64,000 bases of DNA from Pseudomonas alkylphenolica. Its GTDB lineage: Bacteria > Pseudomonadota > Gammaproteobacteria > Pseudomonadales > Pseudomonadaceae. This document shows, piece after piece, positions 52,517-64,000 of the stretch (the stretch's first letter is position 1; each line of letters starts with the position of its first letter). The notes beneath the pieces are model-generated. The model saw only the letters and a list, made by a program, of their open reading frames with translations, was not told the origin of the DNA and ran no database searches. The stretch is taken from the NCBI RefSeq assembly GCF_000746525.1, contig NZ_CP009048.1, positions 3,155,501 through 3,219,500 on the forward strand, in the 5' to 3' direction. A program made the translations under genes and the position numbers.

Positions 52517-53329
52517 TCAGCGGCGGCTGATGACCACCTCCAGGTATTCGCTGGGCACCACCAGCGACGAGGCGCCGGCCACGTTGTTGTCGTTCAGCAG
52601 TTGAGTAAGATCGCGCTCCAATGCGTAGGCGGCGTCACTCTGCAATGAGGCAAAGGCTTTGTGCACCGGGCCATACCAGGTCCTGAACACGTCGATGAAA
52701 TGCGCCGCCGAGCGGTAGCGAAAATTGAACTGCTGACGGCTGACATTGATAACCCCGACGTTGCCGCCGAACAGCTGCTGCAACTGTTCTTCGTCACCCC
52801 AGCGCGAAGGCGGCAGCGCCCCGGCGGGTGGCGGGACATGGCGGCCGAGTGTCTTGAACATCTGCCCGATGAAACCCTGTGGCGTCCAGTTCGCCAGGCC
52901 GATCCGCCCGCCTGAGCGGCAGACCCGTGCAAGCTCCCTCGCCGCTTGAGCCTGATCCGGGGCAAACATCACGCCGAAGGTCGATATCACCGCATCAAAG
53001 GCGCCGTCGGCAAACGGCAGCGCCTCGGCATCGGCGGTTTGAAACACTACGTTCAGATGCTCGGCCCGTGCGCGTTCTTCACCGCGTTTCAACAGCTCGG
53101 GCACGTAGTCCGTGGAGGTCACCTGACAGCCGCGCCGTGCCGCGGCCAGGGTAGCATTGCCGTTGCCGGCAGCCACATCCAGGACCTTTTCGTCCCAGCG
53201 CAAGTCGCAGGCTTCGGCCAGGCGTTCGCCGACCAGTTGCAGGGTCGTGCCGATCACCGCGTAATCGCCGCTGGCCCACGCCGTCTGCTGGCGTGCCTTC
53301 AAGGCATTCAAATCCAGAGGTGTGCTCAT
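52517..53329 (-). CDS. SAM-dependent methyltransferase (type 11)
   Basis: A 270-residue class I methyltransferase. VLDVAAGNGNATLAAAR is the SAM loop, QTADAEALPFADGAFD the second motif and RVCRSGGRIGLANWT the post-II region, as in UbiE-like proteins. AGGTG precedes the ATG at 53329. The substrate is unknown. The 215 bases between it and lipA hold no gene that I can see. Confidence 0.88.
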   Translation of the reverse strand: MSTPLDLNALKARQQTAWASGDYAVIGTTLQLVGERLAEACDLRWDEKVLDVAAGNGNATLAAARRGCQVTSTDYVPELLKRGEERARAEHLNVVFQTADAEALPFADGAFDAVISTFGVMFAPDQAQAARELARVCRSGGRIGLANWTPQGFIGQMFKTLGRHVPPPAGALPPSRWGDEEQLQQLFGGNVGVINVSRQQFNFRYRSAAHFIDVFRTWYGPVHKAFASLQSDAAYALERDLTQLLNDNNVAGASSLVVPSEYLEVVISRR

Positions 53330-53544
53330 TGTCTGCACCTGATTTATCCGCGCGGCCGTCAGCCTCTACGGCGGTCAACGCGCCTTGGTCTTTTGGGTTG
53401 TTCACGTTGCGGCGGCGGGCCGAGGATGCGCGCCCGCGCCTGCGTCCAGCTAAAACCCAACCCGGTCAACCGGCAAGGGCCCGCGTATGCGGAGCAAGAT
53501 CAGTTGGATACATGCATATAGCCCTTGCGAATAAACCACCGCCC

Positions 53545-54519
53545 CTACGGGACCGACAGCTGAGCCTGTTGATCGGCATGGTAGGAGGACCGCACCAGCG
53601 GCCCGGACGCCACATTCCTGAAGCCCATCGCCAAGGCCTGTTCGGCAAACCAGGCAAAGGTATCGGGGTGGACGAAACGCTGCACCGGCAGGTGGCTGCG
53701 CGAAGGTTGCAGATACTGCCCCAAGGTCAGCATGTCGACCTGGTGCTCGCGCAGGCGTTGCATCACCTCGATCACTTCGTCATCGGTTTCGCCCAGCCCC
53801 AGCATCAGCCCGGACTTGGTCGGCACCGCAGGTACGCGCTGCTTGAAGTTTTCCAACAAATCCAGCGACCACTCGAAATCCGAGCCCGGCCGTGCCGCCT
53901 TGTACAGGCGCGGCACGGTTTCCAGGTTGTGGTTGAAGACATCCGGCGGCTCCTGCGCGGTGATCGCCAGGGCCACGTCCATGCGCCCCCGGTAGTCGGG
54001 CACCAGGGTTTCCAGACGGATACCCGGCGACAGTTTTCGGATCTCGCGCAGGCAGTCGACAAAATGCTGGGCGCCACCGTCGCGCAGGTCGTCGCGGTCG
54101 ACCGAGGTGATGACCACGTACTTCAGGCGCAGGTCGGCGATGGCAATGGCCAGGTTCTTCGGCTCATCGACGTCCAGCGGCTTGGGCCGGCCGTGACCGA
54201 CATCGCAAAACGGGCAACGGCGGGTACAGATGTCGCCCATGATCATGAACGTCGCCGTACCGCCGGAGAAGCACTCGCCCAGGTTCGGACACGATGCTTC
54301 CTCGCAGACACTGTGCAGTTTGTGCTTGCGCAGCAGCGCCTTGACCCGCGCCACCTCCGGTGACGTTGCGATCTCTACGCGGATCCACTCGGGCTTGCGC
54401 GGCACTTCTTCGGTGGGCAGGATCTTCACCGGGATACGCGCCACCTTCTCGGCGCCGCGCAGTTTCACCCCGGCCTGCAGCGGCTGTGGGCGAGTGGCGA
54501 CAGCTTGGGTTTCGTTCAT
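53545..54519 (-). CDS. lipA: Lipoyl synthase
   Basis: A radical-SAM enzyme of 324 residues that inserts sulfur into octanoyl groups. The auxiliary cluster motif [12 protein letters not shown] and the radical-SAM motif CTRRCPFC (CX3CX2C) are both complete, and the C-terminal RSSYHADQ is present. The ATG at 54519 has GGAG seven bases upstream. As last gene of the glycine cleavage operon it would supply lipoyl groups to GcvH; Pseudomonas normally has another lipA beside lipB. Confidence 0.93.
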   Translation of the reverse strand: MNETQAVATRPQPLQAGVKLRGAEKVARIPVKILPTEEVPRKPEWIRVEIATSPEVARVKALLRKHKLHSVCEEASCPNLGECFSGGTATFMIMGDICTRRCPFCDVGHGRPKPLDVDEPKNLAIAIADLRLKYVVITSVDRDDLRDGGAQHFVDCLREIRKLSPGIRLETLVPDYRGRMDVALAITAQEPPDVFNHNLETVPRLYKAARPGSDFEWSLDLLENFKQRVPAVPTKSGLMLGLGETDDEVIEVMQRLREHQVDMLTLGQYLQPSRSHLPVQRFVHPDTFAWFAEQALAMGFRNVASGPLVRSSYHADQQAQLSVP

Positions 54520-54543
54520 GCTCATGCTCCGACAATCTGGCCA

Positions 54544-55668
54544 TCAGCCACGGTAGTAACGTTGCGCCACGAACGGCGTACGGGTGACAACCATCGGCAC
54601 CCGCTTGCCGCGCACCAGGGCAAAGACTTCGGTGTCCGCCGCCGCATAGCCGCTCTGCACATAACCCATCGCCAGCGGTCCAGCCAGGCTCGGGCCGAAT
54701 CCGCCGCTGGTAACACGGCCTATCACTTGCTCGTCAGCATCGACGATCAGCGCCCCTTCACGCACCGGCACCCGCTCTTTGGGCAGCAGGCCGACGCGCT
54801 TGCTGGCCACACCTTCACGCTGCTGGGCAAAAATCCGTTCGGCACCGGGGAAGCCACCGGCGCGTACACCATCGGCACGCCGGGCCTTGGAAATCGCCCA
54901 GGTCAGGCTGGCCTCGATCGGCGTGGTGCGCAGTTCCATGTCATGGCCGTACAGGCACAGCCCGGCCTCCAGGCGCAGCGAATCACGGGCACCGAGGCCG
55001 ATGGCCTCGACCTCGGGCTCGGCCAGCAGCGAACGGGCAAGCATTGGCGCAGCCTCTGCCGGCACGGAGATTTCGTACCCATCCTCACCGGTGTAACCGG
55101 AGCGGCTGACGTAGCAGTCGACACCGAGCAACCTCAGCTTGGCGAACTGCATGAAAGTCATGCGGCCGACCTCAGGCGCCAGACGCGCCAGCACCCTGGC
55201 CGCCGCCGGGCCTTGCAGCGCCAGCAAGGCGCGGCTGTCGAACAGTGACTCGACGTCGCACTGCCCTTCCAGATGCTGCTTGAGGTGGGTCAGGTCCTGG
55301 TCCTTGCAGCCGGCGTTGACCACCAGGAACAGCTCGTCGTTGCCCAGGTTGGCGACCATCAGGTCATCGAGGATGCCGCCCTCGTCGTTGGTGAACAACG
55401 CATAGCGCTGCATGCCCGGCGGCAGGTCGATAATGTCGACCGGCACCAGTGCTTCCAGCGCCTTGGCAGCACCAGCGCCACGCAGGCGGATCTGGCCCAT
55501 GTGCGAAACATCGAACAGGCCGGCCTGTTCACGGGTGTGCAGGTGCTCCTTGAGCACGCCCAGCGGGTACTGCACCGGCATGGCGAAGCCGGCGAACGGC
55601 ACCATGCGTGCACCGAGTTCCAGGTGCAGACCATGCAACGGCGTTTGTTGTAGTTGTTCTGTGGACAT
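54544..55668 (-). CDS. gcvT: Glycine cleavage system T protein (aminomethyltransferase)
   Basis: A 374-residue folate-dependent enzyme that transfers the aminomethyl carbon from GcvH to tetrahydrofolate. [31 protein letters not shown] and [13 protein letters not shown] are family motifs; Asp in NDEGG region is the catalytic residue. TAGGAG precedes the ATG. It lies nine bases after sdaA. Confidence 0.93.
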   Translation of the reverse strand: MSTEQLQQTPLHGLHLELGARMVPFAGFAMPVQYPLGVLKEHLHTREQAGLFDVSHMGQIRLRGAGAAKALEALVPVDIIDLPPGMQRYALFTNDEGGILDDLMVANLGNDELFLVVNAGCKDQDLTHLKQHLEGQCDVESLFDSRALLALQGPAAARVLARLAPEVGRMTFMQFAKLRLLGVDCYVSRSGYTGEDGYEISVPAEAAPMLARSLLAEPEVEAIGLGARDSLRLEAGLCLYGHDMELRTTPIEASLTWAISKARRADGVRAGGFPGAERIFAQQREGVASKRVGLLPKERVPVREGALIVDADEQVIGRVTSGGFGPSLAGPLAMGYVQSGYAAADTEVFALVRGKRVPMVVTRTPFVAQRYYRG

Positions 55669-55677
55669 GGGTGACTC

Positions 55678-57054
<1,377 letters not shown>

Positions 57055-57081
57055 ACAGGCCTCCGCCATCACACCCAGGGA

Positions 57082-58335
57082 TCAGGCCCGATAAACCGGG
57101 AACAGTTTGCACAGCTCGGCCACCTGCCGGGCCACCTGGGCCTCGACGTCGGCATCGCCGAGGTGGTCGAGGATGTCGCAGATCCAGGTCGCCAGGGCGC
57201 GGCACTCCGGCACCTGGAAACCCCGGGTGGTCACCGCCGGGGTACCGATGCGCAGGCCCGAGGTCACGAACGGCGATTGCGGGTCGTTGGGCACGGCGTT
57301 CTTGTTCACGGTGATGTGCGCGCGGCCCAAGGCGGCATCGGCGTCCTTGCCGGTGATGCCCTGGCGGATCAGGCTGACCAGGAACAGGTGGTTGTCGGTG
57401 CCACCGGAGACCACGTCGTAACCGCGCTGGCGGAAGATTTCCGCCATGGCCTGGGCGTTTTTGATGACCTGGAACTGGTAATCCTTGAAGCCCGGTTCCA
57501 GCGCTTCCTTGAAGCACACGGCCTTGGCGGCGATCACATGCATCAGCGGCCCGCCCTGCCCGCCCGGGAACACTGCCGAGTTGAGTTTCTTCTCCAGCTC
57601 CGGATCGGCCTTGGCCAGGATCAACCCACCGCGCGGGCCGCGCAGGGTCTTGTGGGTAGTGGTGGTGACCACATCGGCGTAGGGCAGCGGATTGGGGTAC
57701 AGGCCCGCCGCAACCAGGCCGGCGACGTGGGCCATGTCGACGAACAGATAAGCCCCGACCTTGTCGGCGATCTCACGGAAGCGCGGGAAGTCCAGGGTTT
57801 TCGAGTAGGCCGAGAACCCGGCGACGATCATCTTCGGCTGGTGTTCCACGGCTAGGCGCTCGACCTCGTCGTAGTCGATCAGGCCATTGGCGTCGATGCC
57901 GTACTGCACGGCGTTGTACAGCTTGCCCGAGGAGCTGACCTTGGCACCGTGAGTGAGGTGGCCGCCATGGGCCAGGCTCATGCCGAGGAGAGTGTCGCCA
58001 GCCTGCAGCAAGGCCAGGTAGACCGCCGCGTTGGCCTGGGAGCCGGAGTGCGGCTGGACGTTGGCATAGCCTGCACCGAACAACTGCTTGGCACGGTCAA
58101 TGGCCAGTTGCTCGACCACATCGACGTGCTCGCAACCGCCATAGTAACGCTTGCCCGGGTAGCCTTCGGCGTACTTGTTGGTCAGCTCGGTGCCCTGGGC
58201 CTGCATCACCTGCGGGCTGGTGTAGTTTTCCGAGGCGATCAGCTCGATATGGTCTTCCTGGCGTTGTGCCTCGCGGTGGATGGCGGCGGACAGCGCAGGG
58301 TCGAAATCGGAGAGGGTCAGGCTTTTATGGAACAT
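57082..58335 (-). CDS. glyA: Serine hydroxymethyltransferase
   Basis: A PLP enzyme of 417 residues joining glycine and methylene-tetrahydrofolate into serine. The cofactor Lys is in [15 protein letters not shown], with [13 protein letters not shown] [12 protein letters not shown] near the N-terminus and [15 protein letters not shown] after it. AAGGAA precedes the ATG. It is the catabolic copy within the GcsR operon; other copies are expected elsewhere. Confidence 0.94.
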   Translation of the reverse strand: MFHKSLTLSDFDPALSAAIHREAQRQEDHIELIASENYTSPQVMQAQGTELTNKYAEGYPGKRYYGGCEHVDVVEQLAIDRAKQLFGAGYANVQPHSGSQANAAVYLALLQAGDTLLGMSLAHGGHLTHGAKVSSSGKLYNAVQYGIDANGLIDYDEVERLAVEHQPKMIVAGFSAYSKTLDFPRFREIADKVGAYLFVDMAHVAGLVAAGLYPNPLPYADVVTTTTHKTLRGPRGGLILAKADPELEKKLNSAVFPGGQGGPLMHVIAAKAVCFKEALEPGFKDYQFQVIKNAQAMAEIFRQRGYDVVSGGTDNHLFLVSLIRQGITGKDADAALGRAHITVNKNAVPNDPQSPFVTSGLRIGTPAVTTRGFQVPECRALATWICDILDHLGDADVEAQVARQVAELCKLFPVYRA

Positions 58336-58400
58336 GGTGGTTTTCCTTGTTATTAGCGCTCAAGCAAATGGAAACAGCTACCTGTGGGAGCAATAGTTCT

Positions 58401-58471
58401 GGTGGGAGCGGGCTTGCCCCGCGATTGCGGTTTGTCAGTCACATCGCATCGCGGGGCAAGCCCGCTCCCAC
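58401..58471. repeat. REP palindrome pair inside the gcv operon
   Basis: Two inverted REP cores between gcvP and glyA, within one transcription direction. They could adjust the mRNA ratio of the two genes by stabilising upstream RNA. Confidence 0.85.
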
Positions 58472-58480
58472 CCACCGCAA

Positions 58481-61351
58481 TCAAGCGTCTTGATAGATCG
58501 ACATCGGCGGGCAGGCACACGCCAGGTTGCGGTCGCCGTAGACGTTGTCCACGCGCCCCACCGGCGGCCAGTACTTGCTCTCGCGCAGATCGGCCAGCGG
58601 ATACACCGCCAACTCCCGGCCATAGCGGTGCGGCCATTCACCGACCAGCTCGCTGGCGGTATGCGGTGCGTTCTTCAGCGGGTTGTCGAGCTTGTCCAGG
58701 CTGCCGTTTTCCACCGCGCGGATTTCTTCGCGGATGCAGATCATCGCGTCGCAGAAGCGGTCCAGCTCCTGCTTCGACTCGCTCTCGGTCGGCTCGACCA
58801 TCAAGGTGCCAGCCACCGGGAAGGACATGGTCGGGGCATGGAAGCCGAAGTCGATCAGGCGCTTGGCCACGTCTTCGACACTGATGCCGCTGCTGTCCTT
58901 GAGCGGGCGCAGATCAAGAATGCATTCATGCGCGACCAGGCCGTTCTCGCCGGTGTAGAGCACCGGGTAGTGCTCTTCCAGGCGCCGGGCGATGTAGTTG
59001 GCACTCAGGATCGCCAGCTGCGACGCACGCTTGAGCCCTTCGCCGCCCATCATGCGGATGTACATCCAGGTGATCGGCAGGATGCTGGCGCTGCCATACG
59101 GCGCTGCACTGACCGCGCCGTGCTTGTTGTCCATGTGCGCGTGACCCGGCAGGAACGGCGCCAGGTGCGCCTTGACGCCGATCGGGCCGACACCCGGGCC
59201 GCCACCGCCGTGAGGGATGCAGAACGTCTTGTGCAGGTTCAGGTGCGAGACGTCGCCACCGAACTTGCCCGGGGCGCAGAGGCCGACCATGGCATTCATG
59301 TTGGCGCCGTCCAGGTACACCTGGCCGCCGTGCGCATGAATGATGTCGCAGATGCGGGTGATACCGTCTTCGAACACGCCATGGGTCGAGGGATAGGTGA
59401 TCATCAACGCCGCCAGGCTGTCCCGGTGCTGCTCGGCCTTGCTTTGCAGGTCCGCGACATCGACGTTGCCGCGCTCATCGCAGTTGACCACCACCACCCG
59501 CATGCCGGCCATCTGCGCCGTGGCCGGGTTGGTGCCATGGGCCGACGACGGAATCAGGCAGACATCGCGCCCCGCCTCGCCACGGCTGGCGTGATAGGCG
59601 CGGATCGCCAGCAGGCCGGCGTACTCGCCCTGGGAACCGGCATTGGGCTGTAGGGACATGGCGTCATAACCGGTGGCGGCACAGAGCATGGCCTCCAGCT
59701 CGTCGGTCAGTTGCCGGTAACCCAACGACTGCCCGGCCGGTGCGAACGGATGCAAGGCACCGAACTCGGGCCAGGTGATCGGGATCATTTCACTGGCGGC
59801 ATTGAGCTTCATGGTGCATGACCCCAAGGCGATCATGCTGCGGTCCAGGGCCAGGTCCTTGTCGGCCAGACGCCGCAGGTAGCGCATCAGCTCGGTTTCC
59901 GAATGGTAGCGGTTGAACACCTGGTGCTGCAGGAACGGCGTTTCGCGCAGCAGTGGCAACGGCAGGCAATCACCCGTGTCGACGGCCAGCGCGGCGAAGT
60001 CTGGAAGCGCCTGCCCGGACGCGGCGAAGACTTGCCACAAGGCCTCGACGGCGGCCTGCTCGCAGGTTTCATCCAGCGACAAGCCGATCCGCTGCTCGTC
60101 GATCAGCCGCAGGTTCAGCTGTGCGCCATTGGCAGCAGCGAGCACCTCGGCCACAGGGCGTGCAGTCACCACGCTGACGGTGTCGAAGAAATGTTGCTGC
60201 TCGACCTGATGCCCGAGCTGCTGCAGCCCGCGTACCAGAATCGCAGTCAACCGATGCACGCGCCGGGCGATCTGCGCCAGGCCCTGCGGACCGTGGTAAA
60301 CCGCATACATGCTGGCGATGTTGGCCAGCAGGACCTGCGCGGTGCAGATGTTGCTGGTGGCTTTCTCACGGCGAATGTGCTGCTCGCGGGTCTGCATGGC
60401 CAGGCGCAGGGCCGGCTTGCCGAAGCGGTCGATGGACACGCCGACCAGACGCCCGGGCATGTCGCGCTTGAAGCTGTCGCGGGTGGCGAAGAACGCCGCG
60501 TGCGGGCCGCCAAAACCCAGCGGCACGCCAAAACGCTGGGCACTGCCCAAGACCACGTCGGCACCGAATTCACCCGGCGGGGTCAGCAAGGTCAGGGCCA
60601 GCAGGTCGGCGGCCACCGCCACCAGCGCCCCGGCGGCATGGGCGTGCTGCACCAAAGCCCGATGGTCGACGATAGCACCAGTGCTGGCCGGGTATTGCAG
60701 CAACAGGCCGAAATAGCCCTCCAGGCTCTGGTTCAGCAGTGCCAACTCATCGCCGATGACCACTTCAATACCCAGCGGCTCGGCACGGGTGCGCAGCACG
60801 TCGAGGGTTTGCGGATGACAATGGTGGGAGACGAAAAACGCCGGGGCCTTGCTCTTCGCCAGACGCTTGCAGAAGGTCATGGCTTCGGCGGCGGCGGTGG
60901 CTTCATCGAGCAACGAGGCGTTGGCGATCTCCATACCGGTCAGGTCGCTGATCAAGGTCTGAAAGTTCAGCAGCGCTTCCAGACGGCCCTGGGAAATCTC
61001 CGGCTGGTACGGTGTGTAGGCGGTGTACCAGGCCGGGTTCTCCAGCAGGTTGCGCAGGATCGGCGTCGGTGTGTGGCACGGGTAATAGCCCTGGCCGATG
61101 TGATTGCGAAACAACTGGTTCTTCGCCGCGATGGCCTTGAGCGAGGCCAGCGCCTCGGCTTCGCCCTGCCCTTTGCTCAGCTCAAGCACGCTGGTGCCCT
61201 TGATGCTGTCCGGGATGACGCTGTCGATCAGGCCGTCGAGGCTGTCATGGCCGATCAGCGCCAGCATCGCGTCGATGTCGTCCTCGCGCGGGCCGATGTG
61301 ACGGGCGATGAATTCGTTGTCGGTGGTCAGCGGGATGGATGCATTGCTCAT
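58481..61351 (-). CDS. gcvP: Glycine dehydrogenase (P protein)
   Basis: A full-length 956-residue PLP-dependent glycine decarboxylase. The cofactor Lys is in [19 protein letters not shown], the N-terminal part begins [16 protein letters not shown], and [13 protein letters not shown] and [13 protein letters not shown] are family motifs. It releases CO2 and loads the aminomethyl group on GcvH lipoate. It is 14 bases downstream of gcvH. Confidence 0.95.
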   Translation of the reverse strand: MSNASIPLTTDNEFIARHIGPREDDIDAMLALIGHDSLDGLIDSVIPDSIKGTSVLELSKGQGEAEALASLKAIAAKNQLFRNHIGQGYYPCHTPTPILRNLLENPAWYTAYTPYQPEISQGRLEALLNFQTLISDLTGMEIANASLLDEATAAAEAMTFCKRLAKSKAPAFFVSHHCHPQTLDVLRTRAEPLGIEVVIGDELALLNQSLEGYFGLLLQYPASTGAIVDHRALVQHAHAAGALVAVAADLLALTLLTPPGEFGADVVLGSAQRFGVPLGFGGPHAAFFATRDSFKRDMPGRLVGVSIDRFGKPALRLAMQTREQHIRREKATSNICTAQVLLANIASMYAVYHGPQGLAQIARRVHRLTAILVRGLQQLGHQVEQQHFFDTVSVVTARPVAEVLAAANGAQLNLRLIDEQRIGLSLDETCEQAAVEALWQVFAASGQALPDFAALAVDTGDCLPLPLLRETPFLQHQVFNRYHSETELMRYLRRLADKDLALDRSMIALGSCTMKLNAASEMIPITWPEFGALHPFAPAGQSLGYRQLTDELEAMLCAATGYDAMSLQPNAGSQGEYAGLLAIRAYHASRGEAGRDVCLIPSSAHGTNPATAQMAGMRVVVVNCDERGNVDVADLQSKAEQHRDSLAALMITYPSTHGVFEDGITRICDIIHAHGGQVYLDGANMNAMVGLCAPGKFGGDVSHLNLHKTFCIPHGGGGPGVGPIGVKAHLAPFLPGHAHMDNKHGAVSAAPYGSASILPITWMYIRMMGGEGLKRASQLAILSANYIARRLEEHYPVLYTGENGLVAHECILDLRPLKDSSGISVEDVAKRLIDFGFHAPTMSFPVAGTLMVEPTESESKQELDRFCDAMICIREEIRAVENGSLDKLDNPLKNAPHTASELVGEWPHRYGRELAVYPLADLRESKYWPPVGRVDNVYGDRNLACACPPMSIYQDA

Positions 61352-61365
61352 GTCGGCCCCCTGGC

Positions 61366-61743
61366 TCAGGCGTTGTCGGCCAGGAAACGGTCATAGCCGT
61401 CCTGGTCCATCAGGGTGTCGAGGTCGGCAGGGTTGGCCACCTGGATGCGGAAGAACCAGCCGTCTTGCATCGGCGAGGCGTTGACCAGTTCGGGGTCGTC
61501 AGCCAGGGCTTGGTTGACCGCCACTACGGTACCGTTCAGGGGCATGCTGATGTTGCTGGCGGCCTTCACCGATTCCAGCACCGCGACTTCATTGCCCTCG
61601 CCGTATTCGCCCGGCTCCGGCAACTGCACGAACACCACGTCACCGAGGGCTTCCTGGGCGTAGGTGGTGATGCCGACGGTCAGTTCGCCAGTCGCTTCCA
61701 GGCGCAGCCATTCGTGTTCGGGAGTAAAACGCAGCGTGGTCAT
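61366..61743 (-). CDS. gcvH: Glycine cleavage system H protein
   Basis: A 125-residue lipoyl carrier. Lys60 in [10 protein letters not shown] is the lipoylation site, and [12 protein letters not shown] and [19 protein letters not shown] are typical. A GAGAGGAAG ribosome site precedes the ATG. It is the first gene of the operon, downstream of the sigma-54 promoter. Confidence 0.95.
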   Translation of the reverse strand: MTTLRFTPEHEWLRLEATGELTVGITTYAQEALGDVVFVQLPEPGEYGEGNEVAVLESVKAASNISMPLNGTVVAVNQALADDPELVNASPMQDGWFFRIQVANPADLDTLMDQDGYDRFLADNA

Positions 61744-61798
61744 GGATCTTCCTCTCTTGTTATCAGGTGGGTCCTGGTGCAGGACTGATTGATACAAG

Positions 61799-61815
61799 AG
61801 CAAGGGCAATGCCAA
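61799..61815 (-). promoter_or_regulatory. Sigma-54 promoter of the gcv operon
   Basis: On the minus strand TTGGCATTGCCCTTGCT matches the -24/-12 pattern, with GG and GC exactly ten bases apart. It lies 56 bases upstream of gcvH and downstream of three enhancer-like sites. An adjacent sigma-54 activator gene makes the assignment strong. Confidence 0.8.
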
Positions 61816-61880
61816 CTTGTTAAAACCTTTATATTTCAACAGGTTGCGTAACATAATCGCTCGACATCAAGACGCTGCGC

Positions 61881-61898
61881 TGGAGCGAAATCGCTCCG
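61881..61898. promoter_or_regulatory. GcsR enhancer site A
   Basis: TGGAGCGAAATCGCTCCG is a near-perfect palindrome of two 7-base arms around AAAT. It lies about 70 bases upstream of the sigma-54 promoter. The arm-N4-arm shape resembles the tandem sites reported for GcsR of P. aeruginosa. Confidence 0.65.
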
Positions 61899-61961
61899 TT
61901 GCCCGGGCCCGGCAGCCAGCCCTGACAGGACGGGCCAATGAAGCCGCGGCTCACGCCCGAC

Positions 61962-61979
61962 TGGAGCACAATCACTCCA
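61962..61979. promoter_or_regulatory. GcsR enhancer site B
   Basis: TGGAGCACAATCACTCCA has the same arm-N4-arm shape as site A and lies adjacent to site C, 19 bases start to start, so the two are nearly on one face of the helix. Confidence 0.65.
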
Positions 61980-61980
61980 G

Positions 61981-61998
61981 TGGAGCGTATTCGAACCA
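61981..61998. promoter_or_regulatory. GcsR enhancer site C
   Basis: TGGAGCGTATTCGAACCA is a less symmetrical member of the same family, two bases before the gcsR stop codon region. Together A, B and C match a three-site enhancer. Confidence 0.55.
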
Positions 61999-62000
61999 GG

Positions 62001-63533
62001 TTACGAGACCCGGCTGGCGATGCCGTACTTACGCAAGCGCTGGCCGATGGCGGTGTGGGAAGTCTGCAGGCGCACCGCCAGTTGCCGGGTCGAGGGATAG
62101 GCCGCGTACATCGTCTCCAGCAGCGACTTTTCGAAGCCCTGCACCGCCGCTTCCAGGCTGGTGATTTGCGGGGTATCGGGCTGCTGGCTGTTCAGGGCAG
62201 TACCGGCCAGTTCCAGGTCGTCACAGTCGATCACCTCCCCTTCGCTGATGGCCGCGGCACGGAAGATCACGTTCTGCAGCTGGCGCACATTACCCGCCCA
62301 GCGATTGCCCAGCAGCAGCGGATGGGTGGCCAGCGCCAGCCGGCACGGTGAGCGCTGTATCTGCGCGCAGGCCTGACGCAGGAAGTGCTCGGCCAGCAGC
62401 AGGATGTCCCTGCCGCGTTCGCGCAACGGCGGCACCAGCAGATTGAGTACGTTGAGGCGGTAGTAGAGGTCTTCGCGAAAACTGCCTTCGACCACCATGT
62501 TTTCCAGGTTGCGGTGCGTCGCGCAGACCACCCGCACATTCACCCGCACTTCGCCGCCACCGCCGACCCGGCGAAAGCTGCCGTCACTGAGAAAACGCAG
62601 CAGCTTGGCCTGCAGGTAAGGCGACATCTCGCCCACTTCGTCGAGGAACACCGTGCCACCGTCGGCCAGTTCCAGCAGGCCCGGCTTGCCGCCGCGCTGG
62701 GCACCGGTAAAGGCGCCGGCGGCGTAGCCGAACAGCTCGCTCTCGGCCAGGCTCTCCGGCAGCGCCGCGCAGTTGAGCGCCAGGAAGGACGCATCGCGGC
62801 GCACGCTCAATGCATGGCAGGCACGCGCCACCAGCTCTTTGCCGGTGCCGGTTTCGCCCTGGATCAACAGCGGCGCCTCCAGGCTCGCCACCTTGTGCAG
62901 GCGTGCTTTGAGATCCTTGAGCGGCGCCGATTCGCCCAGCAGCGCCTGCAGCCCCTCGGCATGATCGTGCAGCAGCGAAGCCAGGCGCTCGCCGATACGG
63001 CTTGGCGGATACAGGGTCAGCAGGCCACCGACCAAGGCATCGGCACCGCCGCTGATCGGCGTGGCTTCCAGCAACAGCGCCTGGCCCTGCAGGCTCACCT
63101 CGCACATCGGCAGGCGAAAGCCTTTGTCGATCAGGGTCTGCGCCAGATCGGGTTCGGCGAACAGCCTGGACAACGGCTCACCGGCTGGCTCGCGACCAAC
63201 GAGGCTGACCAGCGTCGGATTGGCCAGCAGCACATGGCCACCGGGGTCCACCGCCAGTACCGGATCGCTCATCGCCGCGAGCAAGGCTTCCAGTTGCAGG
63301 TGCCGGCGCTGGCCGGGAAGAAAGTCGACCAGCTCCACCGCCTGGACCCCGATCACCCGCAGCAAGGCGTGGTGAAGTTCGTCCAGCACCGCCTGTGACA
63401 ACGCCGGTGCATCGATATAGACGTTGGGCGGGATCATTTCCACCGCGTCCAGGTTGAGGTTGCGCGCGCCCAGCAAGGCCAGGATCTCCTGGGTAATGCC
63501 TACGCGGTCGATAAAGGTGACGTGAATGCGCAT
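62001..63533 (-). CDS. gcsR: GcsR-type TyrR-like sigma-54 activator
   Basis: A 510-residue enhancer-binding protein. The N-terminal ACT domain (about 1-75, MRIHVTFIDRVGITQEIL), a PAS domain (about 80-185), an AAA+ domain with Walker A GETGTGKE, the sigma-54 contact motif GAFTGAQ and Walker B LDEVGE, and a C-terminal Fis-like helix (TRQLAVRLQTSHTAIGQRL) are in order. AGGGAG precedes the ATG. Its homolog activates glycine cleavage genes in response to glycine. It is codirectional with gcvH. Confidence 0.92.
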   Translation of the reverse strand: MRIHVTFIDRVGITQEILALLGARNLNLDAVEMIPPNVYIDAPALSQAVLDELHHALLRVIGVQAVELVDFLPGQRRHLQLEALLAAMSDPVLAVDPGGHVLLANPTLVSLVGREPAGEPLSRLFAEPDLAQTLIDKGFRLPMCEVSLQGQALLLEATPISGGADALVGGLLTLYPPSRIGERLASLLHDHAEGLQALLGESAPLKDLKARLHKVASLEAPLLIQGETGTGKELVARACHALSVRRDASFLALNCAALPESLAESELFGYAAGAFTGAQRGGKPGLLELADGGTVFLDEVGEMSPYLQAKLLRFLSDGSFRRVGGGGEVRVNVRVVCATHRNLENMVVEGSFREDLYYRLNVLNLLVPPLRERGRDILLLAEHFLRQACAQIQRSPCRLALATHPLLLGNRWAGNVRQLQNVIFRAAAISEGEVIDCDDLELAGTALNSQQPDTPQITSLEAAVQGFEKSLLETMYAAYPSTRQLAVRLQTSHTAIGQRLRKYGIASRVS

Positions 63534-63613
63534 GACGACTCCCTGTTTGTGCAAAGACGACAGGGGGACGGCCCCTTGTGCCGTCCCCCCGCGTGAAAGC
63601 GTGAATGTGCTTA

Positions 63614-64000
63614 TCAGTCCGCGTCGTAGGACAACTGCACGCCCTCCGACTTTTTCTGACGCATCGAGCGGTAAGCCAGACCGAGGATGACGAACCAGAC
63701 CGGCACGAACACCAGCGCTTTGCGGGTGTCTTCTTCCAGCGCCAGCAAGGCCAGCATGGCGACGAAGAACACCAGGCAGGCCCAGCTCATGAAGATGCCG
63801 CCCGGCATGCGGTATTTCGAGGTGCGATGCAGGTGCTCGCGCTGCTTGCGATACGCCAGGTACGACAGCAGGATCATCGACCAGACGCACATGAACAGGA
63901 TCGCCGACACCGTGGTGATCAGGGTGAAGGCATCGAGCATGTTCGGCACCAGGTAGATCACCAGCGCCCCCGCCGACAGGCAGACACAGGAAAAGATCAG
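63614..64000 (-). CDS. Amino-acid permease, C-terminal part (window edge)
   Basis: The last 128 or so residues of an APC-family permease; the 5' part lies beyond the window. MCVWSMILLSYLAYRKQ, KYRMPGGIFMSWACLVFF and the final hydrophobic segments ending at RQKKSEG match the CycA/GabP-type family. Upstream of gcsR and codirectional, it is probably a glycine, serine or alanine importer for the pathway below. Confidence 0.85.
   Translation of the reverse strand: MIFSCVCLSAGALVIYLVPNMLDAFTLITTVSAILFMCVWSMILLSYLAYRKQREHLHRTSKYRMPGGIFMSWACLVFFVAMLALLALEEDTRKALVFVPVWFVILGLAYRSMRQKKSEGVQLSYDAD

Overview
The window is chromosome of a fluorescent/putida-group Pseudomonas. The evidence is its high GC content, a dozen copies of the Pseudomonas REP palindrome (core GCGGGCTTGCCCCGCGAT), Pseudomonas-type small domain families (DUF1652, DUF6555, DUF2986) and a GcsR-controlled glycine cleavage operon. 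I see no rRNA, tRNA, CRISPR array, integrase or transposase. Most of the window is accessory amino-acid and small-molecule catabolism, with a LysR, GntR, TetR, AraC or similar regulator beside nearly every block.

Layout. 0.1-4.5 kb: short-chain dehydrogenases, a Tat-exported dienelactone hydrolase, and a LysR gene divergent from an SDR plus 4-oxalocrotonate tautomerase pair, followed by a DUF4142 gene remnant. 4.6-6.8 kb: small conserved proteins and AlkA. 6.9-10.3 kb: two tandem isochorismatase-like hydrolases and a pirin, divergent from a LysR gene. 10.4-15.2 kb: a DauR/YheO-type regulator and an apparent operon of M14 deacylase, PLP dehydratase, ornithine-cyclodeaminase-like protein and periplasmic binding protein; this resembles ectoine/hydroxyectoine or beta-hydroxyaspartate pathways but has no ectoine hydrolase. 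15.3-20.6 kb: hydrolase, LysE exporter, DsbA-like isomerase plus SDR divergent from TetR plus a DUF4157 protein, and a methyltransferase.

20.7-37.8 kb is a large hydroxyproline locus. It holds a GntR regulator, 4-hydroxyproline epimerase, a three-subunit D-hydroxyproline dehydrogenase, a PAS-AraC regulator, a complete polar amino-acid ABC importer, a fused aconitase-X (cis-3-hydroxyproline dehydratase), a second proline-racemase-family protein (Ser/Cys type), a DHDPS-like deaminase, an MHS-type permease, an aldehyde dehydrogenase and, beyond a 0.7 kb inverted-repeat element, an Ldh2-type pyrroline-2-carboxylate reductase. Together they would convert 4-hydroxyproline to 2-oxoglutarate and 3-hydroxyproline to proline. 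A 16-base operator (ATATCGTATACGAAAT) occurs identically before the ABC binding protein and the deaminase, and with two mismatches before the GntR gene, which suggests an autoregulated GntR regulon.

38-43 kb: housekeeping-like small genes, an HPP-CBS membrane protein and an adenosine-specific kinase. 43-48 kb is decaying: a GlxA-type regulator and an MFS transporter have both lost their 3' ends at one junction, the transporter also carries a 7-bp duplication frameshift, and an FAD oxidoreductase has an internal deletion; between them a D-2-hydroxyacid dehydrogenase, a RidA protein and a cupin remain intact. 48-53.3 kb: GltS, a HIT protein, a DHA2 transporter remnant, an NlpC/P60-like plus peptidoglycan-binding protein with a membrane partner, a hydrolase and a methyltransferase.

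53.5-64 kb: on the minus strand, an amino-acid permease (cut by the window end), gcsR, gcvH, gcvP, glyA, sdaA, gcvT and a lipA copy. A sigma-54 promoter and three enhancer-like sites lie between gcsR and gcvH. The operon would oxidise glycine, make serine and deaminate it to pyruvate, with its own lipoyl synthase.
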